The notes under the pieces are model-generated. The model saw nothing but the letters and a program-made list of their open reading frames with translations, ran no database searches and was not told where the DNA came from. Source: Rostratula benghalensis (taxonomy: Eukaryota; Chordata; Aves; Charadriiformes; Rostratulidae). Taken from it: a stretch of 64,000 nt of DNA. The translations under genes were made by a program, and so were the position numbers. Shown here one piece after another: positions 37,334 through 48,600 of the stretch (its first letter is position 1; every line of letters starts with the position of its first letter). The stretch spans positions 4,666,255 to 4,730,254 of the forward strand of contig VXAI01000013.1 in the NCBI GenBank assembly GCA_013399305.1, read 5' to 3'.

Positions 37334-40300
37334 CATGTCTCATGTGGCTTCACCCTCATATTCTTAATCCATGGTCTATCAAGAATGCTCCCTAATAATA
37401 GATACTCTTTCCCAGAGCTCCACTTTATATAAATATAACTTATTCCCCAAGTAATTCGCCTTAAAAAAAGGTATTGATGATTTCTCTCTCCAATGATTGA
37501 TGCTGTTGGATATTACATATATTGTTCTGCCTTTTGGATAAAATCAGACAGAAAATCAGTAATGCAAGTATCAACCACATTTTAGTTTTCTATGTAATAT
37601 TGATCACTTGTTTTTTTTATTACTAGTAGTAATAGAAGGGTTGCCGGAATTTATCTTTCAAAACCAGGATTACTTAAACAACAAATCTATTTGGACTATG
37701 TGATAGGAGCAATGATGCTTATCCTTTAAAACAGAACTCAAACTTTAGCAAAAGAGAAAGGTTAAATGGAAAAGTATTATAATTTAAAATGTGAAAGTAG
37801 ACAGGAATAGCAATCTATACTCAGGAGCCATCATAAGCTTTCCTAATGGACATCAATAAATGCAGGATCAAAATAGCGATTACAGGAAATTCCCAATATT
37901 ACCATTAAACTTTGAATTTCTCTTTGAATTTCAAACTTTTCAGCACTTATTATTATTACAAGCCTGACCCAGCCACATAAGCAACTGAGTTCAACAACAA
38001 AAGTCCTTCCATTGATTAGGAGGTTTTGATCTTTCTGTAATAAAAATTCCAATGATACTGTATCACAGAAATTATGTTCTCTCTGAACACAGATTTCTAT
38101 GACAACATAATACATTTCAAACCCCAGTGAGATGTAAGATGGCAGCATAAGTAAATCAGTCTTTTTTCTATAGGAAAAAAAGTTGTCCTATTGCATTTGC
38201 TCAAACAAGGAAGGAGAGTAGAGTGTAAGGTAGCTGGGAACACCATAGTTTAACACCAAAAAATTATATAAGTTATTTTGTGAAATTTACTCCTTTTTCT
38301 TCTTCGTTGATGACCTGTTGAGTATGGTCCCTGAGGAGAGCTAAAAAGGACAACAATAATGTCATCTTCCTGCAACACAGTAACACTTCAGGCTAAGAGC
38401 ATCACTTATTCAAGTAATAAATATTGGAGATGTGGAAGAAAAAACATTGCAGGCACTGAAAGCCTATTTATTTCTTTATCATAGCTGAAACGTTGTAGAA
38501 CACCAACAAAAAAAGAATGAATGTGTTTGGAAACCTTTCAAATTCCACCGTTTTATATTTTTTCGTGTAGGAATATGTTTATGGTTTTCCTTTTATAGAT
38601 TTTTGGCTGCAAAAACATCTCTGAATTTTAGCTCTCTCATCTAACAGAGAAAAATGCTTTTCTTTTTTTTCTTTTTTTTTTTAATGTTTTATAAATATAG
38701 ATGTCTGTTTGTGGTTTGTGAGACTATTTCTAGGCTGATGCATGAATTGGTAGAAAGACTGTCAAAACATGTACAACTACTTTAGAGGAGAAGCACGCTA
38801 GGAGTTGTGAAAGCCTGACTGAACTGGAGGCTGTATCAGAATATAACAAAGTAGAAGCTTTATCCTAAAGGAAGATCTTCTCCTAAGAGTACCAACATTA
38901 TTTGAAAGACACAGGACACGTGCACCACCACCACCCAAAAACAATCAACAACCCCTCTCTCTTCCTCTCCCTCCCCCAAAAGAATAAACTCAGAAGTATT
39001 TGAGACCAAGGGAACTGGAAAAACACAACTTTCAGACACTAACTTTCAGCATCCGACAGTACAGCAACAGTAAGGAGGAGACTACTGTAATAGCAAATAG
39101 ACTGTTTTTAAAGCCAGCAAAAGAGGGCCTATTTAGACTGGCAGAATTAGGTAATTATGGAGGTGTAGAGACACCTGCCTCTTCACAAAACTCAATGAGA
39201 TAGGAAACCTCTAAGAAACATCATTCCTCTGACTCCCTCTGATGTTAATGTTTTAGCAAGACAAAAGCCCAGAACACTTCCATCATGTCTACATAAATAC
39301 AATAAGCTCCTCCATTCCAGGAGGGGTGGTTATATAGCTACAAGCTACAAAATCCACTTTTTTTTGCATGTGCTGTTATTTTTAACAAGCCAAATACTTA
39401 ATGAAGTAATAGAGAAGTGACAAAATGTAAGCAAAGAATAATAATTTATGAGATTTTTTTGTGTTTAGAAACCAATTTTCTCTATTGCAAAGGAGGTGGA
39501 AGGCTGACACTGGAAAACCTATGCACAATTCAGTTCTTATCTCACCATTAAAGGATCGGTGACGTAAACCAAACACTGCTTAACCTTCTTCTTCGTGATC
39601 CATATTTCTTGCAGAAGTATGCAGGAGGGCAGTATGTGTCTGCTAACTGCTGTCTGCTCGCTCCATACAAAAGCCAGAAGCAATATTCCTCAGTATCCTT
39701 TAAGACCAAGCAGTGAATTTATCATATCTGTTTGTAATGCCCTTTGGGACTCTTCAGGAAGAAAGGCGCAGTAAATGTAAGCTCATTATCATCATTAACT
39801 CCTTTTATACACCAGCTGAGCTCAGAAGAAACAAATGGGAGAAAAATATAAGGGAGGAAAAAAAAGAGTGAACTATATTTAACATTTTCATCTTTTCCTG
39901 GTAGGTTTAATCGGTTTTGTAGTATTTTTTTTTCATTCATAGATGCCTTTATTAGAGAAAACTTATTCTTTATTAGGATGTCTTAAAATCAACTTGATCA
40001 TTTAACTCTATGAGATGACATCTACATTGAAGAAGAATAATAAAATGGCTCGACTTATATTAAGGGATACTCAACACAGTAGTGCCTGACTTATAATACT
40101 TGTTCAAGTAAGCTTAGAAACACCTTCCCACAATCACACCTCACCTACATGTGGGAGAGAATGGTTTCAGGAGAAGCTTTCTGATTGTCCTGTTTGTGTG
40201 TTTTCCAGGTACCACCAGGGGAATGGCACCACACCTAGATTCAAGTGGGAAAGGACTCACTGATTTTACTCATTGAAAGGTCACATTTTTCATCCAAAAT

Positions 40301-41389
40301 AATTTTCTAAGCTCCTTCTAGGTTAGATGGTGTGCAAGCAACACCTCCAGACAGCAATTTATACCACGCACTTTGGACATTAATATCAGATAAATGACCT
40401 CAGGAAGGCACTTTTCTCTCTCTGTTGATGGCAAGGTCAGCCTGGTGAGAAACTTCCCGTAAAGCCTTCCTTTCAGCCAGCTAGCGAAGTTGTGCAACTG
40501 TGTTGTCACAAATAAACAATAATAATTCATAAGAAAGGATCTTTTTCATACTACAACTTCACTGAGAAAAAGTAGTAATAATCTTGTCTCTGTTACTGCA
40601 TCGTATAAGCTGGGGTTTTTGCATGGATGTGATGTGTATTTTCTATTGCTATAGATTTACATGGCTTTCTTTGTTGATCATTAATACCAAAAAAAAAAAC
40701 AAACAAACCCACCCCAAAAAAAAATCCAGGGCCCCAATCTGCAAGCACATCCTACACATTGTGTACAACTGGCCCACAAGGAAAAAGTTTACAGAACTAT
40801 TAGATCCATAATCCTGATTTCAGCCCCTGAAATGAGGAGCTCTGATAGCTTTGACAAAATTTCTGATCTTTACTTCAAATGGGTTAAGTTGGGGAAGGGG
40901 GAGAAAAGAATGCATCTCAAACTGCTTTATGGGAAAAGTTTAAAACTTTTAAAACTGTTGGGAATAAGCTACACTAAAACTCTTAAAAATAGAAACAAAG
41001 AAACACAGTGAAATATTTATTCAAGCCAACTTTGGTAAGCACCTAAATTAAATAACAAAGAGAGAAACAGAGAGTTGTGATATCTGACTGTACAAAGGCA
41101 AGTAGGAAAACCACACACAAATGCTCAAAACAGGAAAGAAACGTAGACCTGGCTCTCCAGGCACTGAAAATGTCTGGAGACGCTTCTGATGTTGCTCAGC
41201 TGCGAGGGCGATGCTTTGAACACCGTCTTCAAGGGCACCCTTGTACTTCACTTTACGCCCCCATATAGGAACGCCCCTTTCTCCCCTGAGCTGTGCCCTC
41301 TCCCCCAGTCCAGCAAGGTGCCCCCACGGGCCAGTAAAACCTTTCTTCATCTCCCGTCCAGACGTCGGCAGCTTCCCCCATCCCCTCTC
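37334..41389. other. Intergenic DNA upstream of GPR37
   Basis: AT-rich sequence with no recognised gene. It includes T-rich tracts (38660-38684), A/C-rich low complexity near 38930 and 40690-40730, and an old repeat tail at about 39731-39795. It then passes into the GPR37 CpG island. Confidence 0.55.
39731..39795 (+). repeat. Degenerate L3-type LINE/SINE tail
   Basis: The order 'tgccctttgggactcttcag', then 'gaaaggcgcagtaaatg', then 'taagctcattatcatcatta' matches a widespread ancient vertebrate 3' tail. That tail has a GCGCTTTGGGA-like core, an AAAGGCGCTATATAAATG-like core, then ATT repeats. The tail is shared by L3/CR1-related LINEs and SINEs that use them. Only the tail is recognisable. The family name is from memory and was not searched. 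Confidence 0.45.
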
Positions 41390-42117
41390 GCCCTCTATTC
41401 CCATCGGCCGGGATTCGTGCCGGGGTGCGAGACTCCCCGTACCGGGGCTGGGCGCTTCGCTCGCCTGTCGCTTCCCCCGGCTCCACCTGCGAGCCGAAGC
41501 GGGCACCCAAACCCCCAAACCGGGACGCGGGCAGCGGTGTGGGGAGACCCACCAAGCCGCAGAGGCGCCCGGGGGGTGGCGGACGGAGGCTGCCAGGGGG
41601 CCGGCAGCGGGGAAGCGGCTTCTCCCGGAGCATCCTCGCACGGAGGGGCTGCAGAAGAGAGGGCTGCCCAGACCTCCTCTGCCCCACGTCGCCCGGTTTC
41701 CCCAGCGGGTGGGCGGCGGATCATCCCCGCCGCGCCGCCGGGCGGCGCTTGCGCACTGTGGGGCCGCCGAGCTCCTCGCCCGCCTCCCCGCCGCGCCTCC
41801 GGCAGCAGCAGCGGAGCCGCACCGGACTCGGCCGAACCGGAGCCGCGGGAAGCCGGGAACGGGAGCGAAGCCCATCGCAGACCAGCCCCCGGGCGGCCAC
41901 GGCTGCTGCCCCGCTTCTGCCGCTGTGCCCGCAGGGCTTGGGGAGGCAGGAGCAGCCCCAAAGGGGTCGGTCCCCGGGGATGCGCCCGCCCGGCGCCGGC
42001 AGCCAACTTTGCCGTTCCTTCTCTCCGCTCTCCGCTGCGGTGCGAGCGCTTAAAGCGGCACGGTGATTAATCCCGGGCAAGAGTTTTGCAAAGCTCTTAA
42101 ACACCCTAAGCTGCGCG

Positions 42118-42145
42118 CAGCAACCTGTTTTCTCCGAGGTTGCTG
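42118..42145. promoter_or_regulatory. Perfect 9-bp inverted repeat in promoter/5' UTR
   Basis: CAGCAACCT at 42118-42126 and AGGTTGCTG at 42137-42145 are exact reverse complements with a 10-base loop. The GTTGCT/AGCAAC arms resemble RFX half-sites, although the spacing is larger than in a normal X-box. It lies about 500 bases before the GPR37 start codon. Confidence 0.6.
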
Positions 42146-42249
42146 GAGAGGAGGAATTAGTGCTCGCGATTATCCGGAGAGGGGAGGTGTTTTCCACAAG
42201 GGACCTCTCCTCGCCAATAAAGCCACCAACTGCCCGCGGCGGCGGGAGG

Positions 42250-42360
42250 ATGTCAATAGGCAGCACGGGGCCGGTGCTGCTGCTGGCGAGGAGGCAGCGG
42301 TCCCGGGAAAGGGCGGAGCGCCGGAGGGGGGTCCTCCCGGCCCTGCACTTGCTACATTAA
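42250..42360 (+). CDS. Upstream ORF 1 in GPR37 5' region
   Basis: ATG with A at -3 opens a frame of 36 codons (Met-Ser-Ile-Gly-Ser...) that ends at TAA in 42358-42360, well before the GPR37 start. If transcription begins upstream of 42250 it would be a non-overlapping uORF that could lower GPR37 translation. Nothing suggests the peptide itself has a function. Confidence 0.25.
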   Translation: MSIGSTGPVLLLARRQRSRERAERRRGVLPALHLLH

Positions 42361-42567
42361 CTCGGCGCGTCGGAGACGGCGACACAACTTTCCGGGTCTG
42401 CCCCGGGAGGCGGCAAGAAGAGCCTCCCCGCCGCGCCCCCAAAGCCGGCCGCTTCCCGCGGCGGACCCCGGCGGCGGCGGCAGCAGCGGGAGCCGCGCTC
42501 CGGCGGCAGCGGTGTGGCGGTGGCCCCCGCCCCGGCGAGGCGACCTGTCCCCGGGAGCCGGGCGGGC

Positions 42568-42615
42568 ATGTCTCCCGCTCCCAGCCCCGCCGAGCGGGGC
42601 GGGCGCCGCCTCTGA
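42568..42615 (+). CDS. Upstream ORF 2 in GPR37 5' UTR
   Basis: A 15-codon uORF (Met-Ser-Pro-Ala-Pro-Ser...) ending in TGA at 42613-42615, 33 bases before the GPR37 ATG and in the same frame. The stop shows that GPR37 cannot be extended upstream in this frame, which supports 42649 as its start. Confidence 0.35.
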   Translation: MSPAPSPAERGGRRL

Positions 42616-42648
42616 AGGGGAGCGGGCCAGCCCCGCCGCCTCCCGGCC

Positions 42649-43347
42649 ATGCAGCCCTTCCGCGCTCCCCTCGCCCTGCTCTGCCAGGTGCTGGGCGCCT
42701 GGGCTGCCTGCGCCTTGGCCCCCGCCGCGGCCAACGGGCTACCGGCGCCCCCGCAGCGCTCCCGCTCGCCTCCAGCCCCGNNNNNNNNNNNNNNNNNNNN
42801 NNNNNNNNNNNNNNNNNNNNNNNNNNNNNNNNNNNNNNNNNNNNNNNNNNNNNNNNNNNNNNNNNNNNNNNNNNNNNNNNNNNNNNNNNNNNNNNNNNNN
42901 NNNNNNNNNNNNNNNNNNNNNNNNNNNNNNNNNNNNNNNNNNNNNNNNNNNNNNNNNNNNNNNNNNNNNNNNNNNNNNNNNCGCTGGCTGCCCCTGAACG
43001 GCTCGGCCGGCGGGGAGGGCAGCGGCGGGGGCCGCGGGAACACCACGGGGCGCCGCGCACGCCTCCGCAACCCCTTCTACCCGCTGACCGAGGAGTCGTA
43101 CGGCGCCTACGCCGTCATGTGCCTCTCCGTAGTGATCTTCGGCATCGGCATCATGGGCAACATGGCAGTGATGTGCATCGTCTGCCACAACTACTACATG
43201 CGGAGCATCTCCAACTCCCTGCTGGCCAACCTGGCCTTCTGGGACTTCCTCATCGTCTTCTTCTGCCTGCCGCTGGTCATCTTCCAGGAGCTCACCAAGA
43301 AGTGGCTCCTCGAAGACTTCTCCTGCAAAATCGTCCCGTACATCGAG
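42649..43347 (+). CDS. GPR37: GPR37 exon 1 (N-terminus to TM3 start), with assembly gap
   Basis: GPR37 is a class A orphan GPCR related to endothelin/bombesin receptors. It is a known parkin substrate, is expressed in brain and oligodendrocytes, and acts at the plasma membrane. Residue numbers count the gap as 67 unknown residues. 1-30 is a hydrophobic signal peptide ([19 protein letters not shown]). 45-111 is lost in Ns. N117-G-S and N131-T-T are N-glycosylation sites in the ectodomain. 142-155 ([14 protein letters not shown]) leads into TM1, with G170-N171. TM2 carries LAFWD with D199. C226 is the TM3 disulfide cysteine. The exon ends after ...PYIE at donor GAG|GTAATG, phase 0. Start at 42649: an in-frame TGA lies upstream, the context is GCC ATG, and a signal peptide follows. 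The ectodomain, even with the gap, is about 110 residues shorter than in the human protein. Confidence 0.97.
42781..42981. other. Assembly gap (201 N) inside GPR37 exon 1
   Basis: 201 unknown bases interrupt the ectodomain coding sequence. The length keeps the frame (67 codons), which suggests a sized rather than arbitrary gap, though the true size is unproven. The flanks are extremely GC-rich, a common cause of sequencing dropout in bird genomes. Confidence 0.99.
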
Positions 43348-45584
43348 GTAATGCTAGTGGGTGGGGATGCGCCCACCCGAGGGGACGCGGTCCCCCCGAG
43401 CAACCGTCCCCTCCCTTCACCGCTTAGCTGAGAGCGGGACCGGCCCGGGGACGCCCCGGTGCGGCGCGGTCTGGGTTTCCCGGTCTCTCCTGAGGCAGAA
43501 CGGGGTCCCGGCCCCGCTGTGACAGGAGGAGGTTGTGCCCGCATCGGGTTCAGCAGCACCGGGATTTCAGCAGCCTCAGACCGAGCGCGTCCGGTTCTTC
43601 CTTCCACTCGCGTGGAAGTTCTGCCAAACTTTCCTTGCTCCTTGTCTTCCTGAAAGACGAAGAATCCTCTCAGAATTAGATTTCAAGTTTATTTGATTTT
43701 CCTAAAGTGAAGTGATTCAGGAAAGGGGAAGGAGGAGGGGGACACACACTGTGGATAGGCTGTGAGAAGATGGTTGTCAAAAGGACCATCAGTGTGATTT
43801 ATGTGCTCTTAATTTATACCTCAGTGTTCAAATCTCACGCTTACTTATTTCGCTTATCTTTATTTTAAAAAAATAAATAAATAAAACCTGACCCCAGGTC
43901 TGTTTAAATTGCAGCTTCTTGGCAGTTGTTCAGAGGCTCTGTCAAAGAAGCTCTCAGCCAGCTGGCCAGAGTCCTGCCAGCAGCGGTCAGGTTGTCTGCT
44001 TTATTTATTTACTGGGACTGAACACTGAGGCTTGTTGGTAGGGTGGTAGCCCATAATTCTGGCTGGCTCTGCTTTATTCCCAAAACCTTATGTTAAACAT
44101 CATTCCGTAGCTGAAAGCTGAGGAAATAACTGTTGATTCTGTTGTACTGAGGATGAGATATTACGGGGACCAAGATAATACAAAGCACAAAAAAACAACC
44201 TTCCCAAAACCAATCCAAACATACATAGAATATAAGTTTCAGCAGCACATTTGTATACAATAATGTGTAATTAACTGTCAACTAAAGAGTTTAGAAAGAT
44301 GTGTGATGTATGCAGCCACTAAATTGCCATTACTTCTTTCATATGTGTTATACTTAATTACTGGTGGTATTGGACAAAGGGTGGAGCTGTGCTACACTGA
44401 GATGAGTTCCAGGCCAGTAGTATACCACTATATTTGAAAAACTCAGACTATGCTTATTCCATTTGCATTTAAGACGACATGAAGGAGTAAATACGTGTGT
44501 TGAAAAACTGATAGTGCTAGGAGCCTTTAAAATTTCGGAGTTAGGTTATGGGACTACTGTGTTAACCAATAAAATATGTAGTACTGTTTCAGTTAAAGTC
44601 TACCTTTTTCAATTAAAATAGCTCTTGCTGTTTAAGGGTTTTCAGGACTTTCCTATAGTGACATTTCATCATTCCCAACCATTTTTTTGGTGCATCCACA
44701 TACAAAATAGAAATGATTCTTTGTAATACTGATTCTAATTAAAGATCAGTAGTTGAAATTATTTGCATGGCCACACTCTTCTTCAAAATTAGTTGCTTGT
44801 GCTGTGCAGCTTTGGGCACTAAAGAGTTTGTCAAACTGAAAATAGCTTATCTGAAATGGCCAAAATTGCAAATAGTTGCCAAAATTCAAAACTATGATCC
44901 TGAAAAGCACGCAGCTTCTGCTGTCCCTCCTTTATATTTTAATGAGACCTTCTTTTTTCCACTTTAAGGTTCCACAGATGTCTAGATTTGAAGTCTTATT
45001 CAAGAATTGGCACCTCTCCAGTCACGATGGACCAGTAGCATGGTGCCTGGCTTAGGTTTAATTATTACTGGGGTCTAAAAGTGAAACATTCTCCTTGTCC
45101 CTGAGGAAATGGAATTAATTGTATCTAAGGTACTGACCTAAACCAATAGAGCCTTGGGGTTCTGTGTTGCTCCCAGAATTGCATGTTAATTCAGGAGTCA
45201 TTAAATACAGTACTCATGTATGTTAAAGTATATTCATCACAGTGGGAGTCATTAGTGGTGAATCTCGAACTCTACTCATGGATTGCACCTCAGTGCACTT
45301 GTCTTGAGCTTGGTAAGGACGACACTGTCCTGGAAATAAGGATTTGACCCTGCTAAGGTGGAGGAGGGAGTTAGAGCAAAGTTTTTGTCACTTTCCAGGT
45401 GTTGTTCAAACCTCACAGGTGTTATACAATGGCATTGACACCACCAGGAGCAATGCAGATGTGGAGGGTGTCATGAAATCTGTCCCATGAGCAGCTGGTC
45501 CTCCATGCTTTGTGAAAGACTATTCACAGTGGTCCACTCATCTGACAGCTGAATTAGCACTGTCTTCCTTGTTGTAACTCGCCT

Positions 45585-45668
45585 CAGGTGGCCCTGACCA
45601 TGGCAAGGGGTTTGGAACTCAATGATCTTTAAGGTCCCTTCCAACTCTCACCATTCTATGATTCTATA
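45585..45668 (+). mobile_element. CR1 LINE 3' tail
   Basis: Short 5'-truncated copy in the GPR37 intron. 'ggtttggaactcaatgatct' and 'ttaaggtcccttccaactc' are followed by CCATTCTATG ATTCTATA, the CR1 terminal octamers. It has the same orientation as the gene. Confidence 0.93.
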
Positions 45669-48600
45669 ACTCACCTGGGCAGGCTCACCCCCTTCTCATA
45701 CAATGGGAGAAGGATAAAGTCCTCTTAGTTCCTTGAGAGGAAAGCTGTAGACAGTTATCTTCAGGAGAGGTTTCCAGACCTTAGAAGCATCTTCCTTAAG
45801 ATGGACAAATTTTTAGCTGTTCTCTCTGTTTTCTGTAAGTTAGCCCAGTGTTTTGTTCTTTTAAGTGTCTCTTTGTTCCGTTCTCCTCATATGCTGTTTA
45901 GGGAGCTTTGTGTCTCACCTAGAGCTGTAAATCCAGAAATATCTCATTTTCAAGCATCAAAGACCCTTATTGAACTGAGTCCCATGTTATACCAGCTCAT
46001 ACTTTCAGAACTAGGAACACAGGATGTCTGATTATCCAGAGCAAGTGACGTGGTGATCACAGCATTTTAATATAACTCAAGCATGCTTTGTATTGTGTTT
46101 GAAGGTTTCAAATGATCTCGGTGAGGAACCTTGATTTTTCTCAGTTTAGCCTCTTGTGGCCAATTGTTTTTTATTTGTGCTGTTTAATGGGTATTGTGCA
46201 GAATTTAACAAAACATCTGTTGCCAGTGATAACACATATGCACACAGCTTGGGGAAAATGTTTTATGCTATCTTCAATCACATTTGTATAGGTAAATTGA
46301 GCTTCAAGCAGTGGAAGGTCTCCACAGTATTTAATTTGAAGGTCAGTCTTCCCACACCTAATAAAGATCTGCTGTGACCAAGTACATTAAGCAGTCATTT
46401 CAGCCATATATTGTATCACAGTTTGGTCACTCTGACTACCTTTTAAAACTGTGTTTTGGCTATGCTTGCATAAGGAATGCTGTGCCCATGACCAAGGAAG
46501 AAACTGGGTGAATTAATTCTTCTGTGCTTCTCATCAGGTCTTTAGGTGATGAGAGTATAACTGCTAGGGAACAAAGCTGGAAAGGCAGATGGTTAGTGGA
46601 AGTGGATAGAATTATCTCCACCAAGAACTTCACTTGACCCTGGTTATGGTTCTGTCCTGGAGGAGCATTTACCTGCACAATGTGTTTACATTGTCTTCCA
46701 TATACTTCTCTCAGTATTACTCAGAATCAGGTAAACAACAATACAAAAATAATGGCTTTGGCTGATGTCTGTTTCACAAGCCCTGCCAATGTTGAACCCT
46801 TTACTTTTTGTTTAAGCTCACCTTATCTTTTCAGTAAAAGGACTCCAGGGGGGAGGAAAAAAATAGGGAAAAGAGAACAATATATTTCAAGTTCCCCTTC
46901 TTATGGATTTATGCTAGACATTAACAGAAAGAAGTGTGGATGTAGACACAATCAGTAGTTTTACTGTGCTTCTAAATATTTCAGAGCTGTTAAATATAAC
47001 ATTCCTGTGAAAGTAGCATTTTTATTTCTTATTTTAATGCTGGAAGCCAACAACAAAGAGGTTGAATAAGTTGTTTAAGGCTCAGGGCAGCTTGCTCAAG
47101 ATGACAAATGGATTGTGTCAACTAGGACTAGAAACTATCTTTTGGGCTTAAAAAGGAAGCTTGCTTGAGTTGCATGCATTCTGCTCTTGGAGGTTATGCT
47201 GGAAGCGTGATGAGTTTGAGGGGCATTGTTGGAATTAGGCATCACTTTCTATGCTGGCAGACTGAGACAAGCTACATATAGTGCAGTAAGGATTTAGAGC
47301 TGTGGAAGTGTCTAGAATGAGGGTTTGCAGAGGCTGATTTACAGTATTGTGTGGTCCAGCACAGAGCAAGAAGTTGCCGAGGCCTGTGATGGTACTCAGC
47401 CCCCTGCTAATAAACATAAGACACTCTGCCTTTCTCATACCCCCCAAAAAGAGGAGAAAGACAGTTTGTGGTGTTCTCATCTGGACCAGATCATGCATCT
47501 CCGGCTGGCTTGAGTCTGGAGCAGGCTGACAATGAAAGCTTCTGAAATCTGATGCCCAGCATGTGCTTTTGGCAATCCAAATTTTGCTTTGTGGCATCAC
47601 TCCTCTTTCTGGTGGGTAACTTCCAGCTCAGGAAAGCTATCACAATTAGTATTCTTCATGAAAAGCACAAGGATTGATTTGGCCTGGAATACAAATTACC
47701 CTCTTTCCCTGGAGCTGACCCTCCAGGGCGATTTGAGGTGAGGCTTTTTCCCCTTTCTCTCTTCTACTTGGTCGATGCAAGCAGGAGGCACAAAGTGGTC
47801 CTTGCCTGCCTGTTCCAGAGCTGTCAGAAAAGATCTTTATTTTAAGTTTCACTTCAGGGAAGCAAATACATTTTTTATAGGAGTTTATAAAAGCTGTGTG
47901 TTATCTGTCTTCTCTGTGTCTTTTGTTGTGTGGCATCCTCTTTATGTCTCTCCTTTGCCTCCAGTCAGAGCCGAGTTCCTGAACCTCCTGTTGGTCCTTT
48001 GGGTCTTAGGCAGAGATCCTCAGAGAGGTTTGCAGATTCAAAGCTTCATACTGAGAGTTTTCTAGGGCAAAGGCTACGTGTTTTGCTCTTTTACTGAGCA
48101 GAATATCTTCAGCACGTATCACACAGTAAATAGATACTTAAAACAGAAGTGTGAATGTATCTCTGCCCATTAGGTATTAATGGCACGGTGATAGTAGCTG
48201 CCATGTTGGCTGTTCTGTCAGTCTTTCCCTCCTCTGCAAACCCCATCCTTTGGGACTTATAAGTTCTCCATAAAAATTTGCTTTTGACTTAAACTTTGCG
48301 TATGGTATTTGAGCATAGAAATGAATTTGTGACAGACTAGGTTTAAAAATGGGTCACTAATATTAAAGTTACATATGTGTGGAGAGAAAAAGGCAGCATC
48401 TGCTGTCCCGGCACCATTGACTTGACTCTGAGTGCTGGGATGTCATTTCTCCATATGACAGGATTTTTCTGAAAGGAGGAAGAGGCAAATTTTTAACAGC
48501 AGTTCTATGTTGTTAATATTAAGAATTAGTGCAGAAGTTCCTTGTGTGGCGTGATGAGAATTTCATCCTCAGTGGAAAATGATACTCATTTCTTTATTTA

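Larger units (their letters stand above)
41390..43620 (+). promoter_or_regulatory. GPR37: CpG island and promoter region of GPR37
   Basis: A sharp change from AT-rich DNA to very GC-rich, CpG-dense sequence that runs through the 5' flank, 5' UTR, exon 1 and the first part of the intron. Candidate sites are an NRF1-like GGCGCTTGCGCA at 41744-41755 (two mismatches to consensus), a CCAAT box at 42214-42218 and an SP1-type GGGGCGGG at 42596-42603. No convincing TATA box is seen. CpG-island promoters commonly start at several sites, so I cannot fix the transcription start. Long overlapping open frames here on both strands (up to 293 codons) arise because stop codons are rare in GC-rich DNA. They are not genes. 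Confidence 0.8.

Noticed and set aside
1..41000. POT1 exons expected from mammalian gene order
   Set aside because: I looked for POT1 C-terminal and OB-fold blocks and recognised none. POT1 is probably left of the window, but short exons could be missed by eye.
41048..42266. Long overlapping open frames on both strands (up to 293 codons) before GPR37
   Set aside because: They overlap in five or more frames in CpG-island DNA where stop codons are rare. They have Pro/Arg/Ala-rich composition and no domain or splice support.
42063..43427. 454-codon open frame across the GPR37 exon 1 region
   Set aside because: It is out of frame with the conserved receptor sequence and is kept open by GC-rich codons and the N run.
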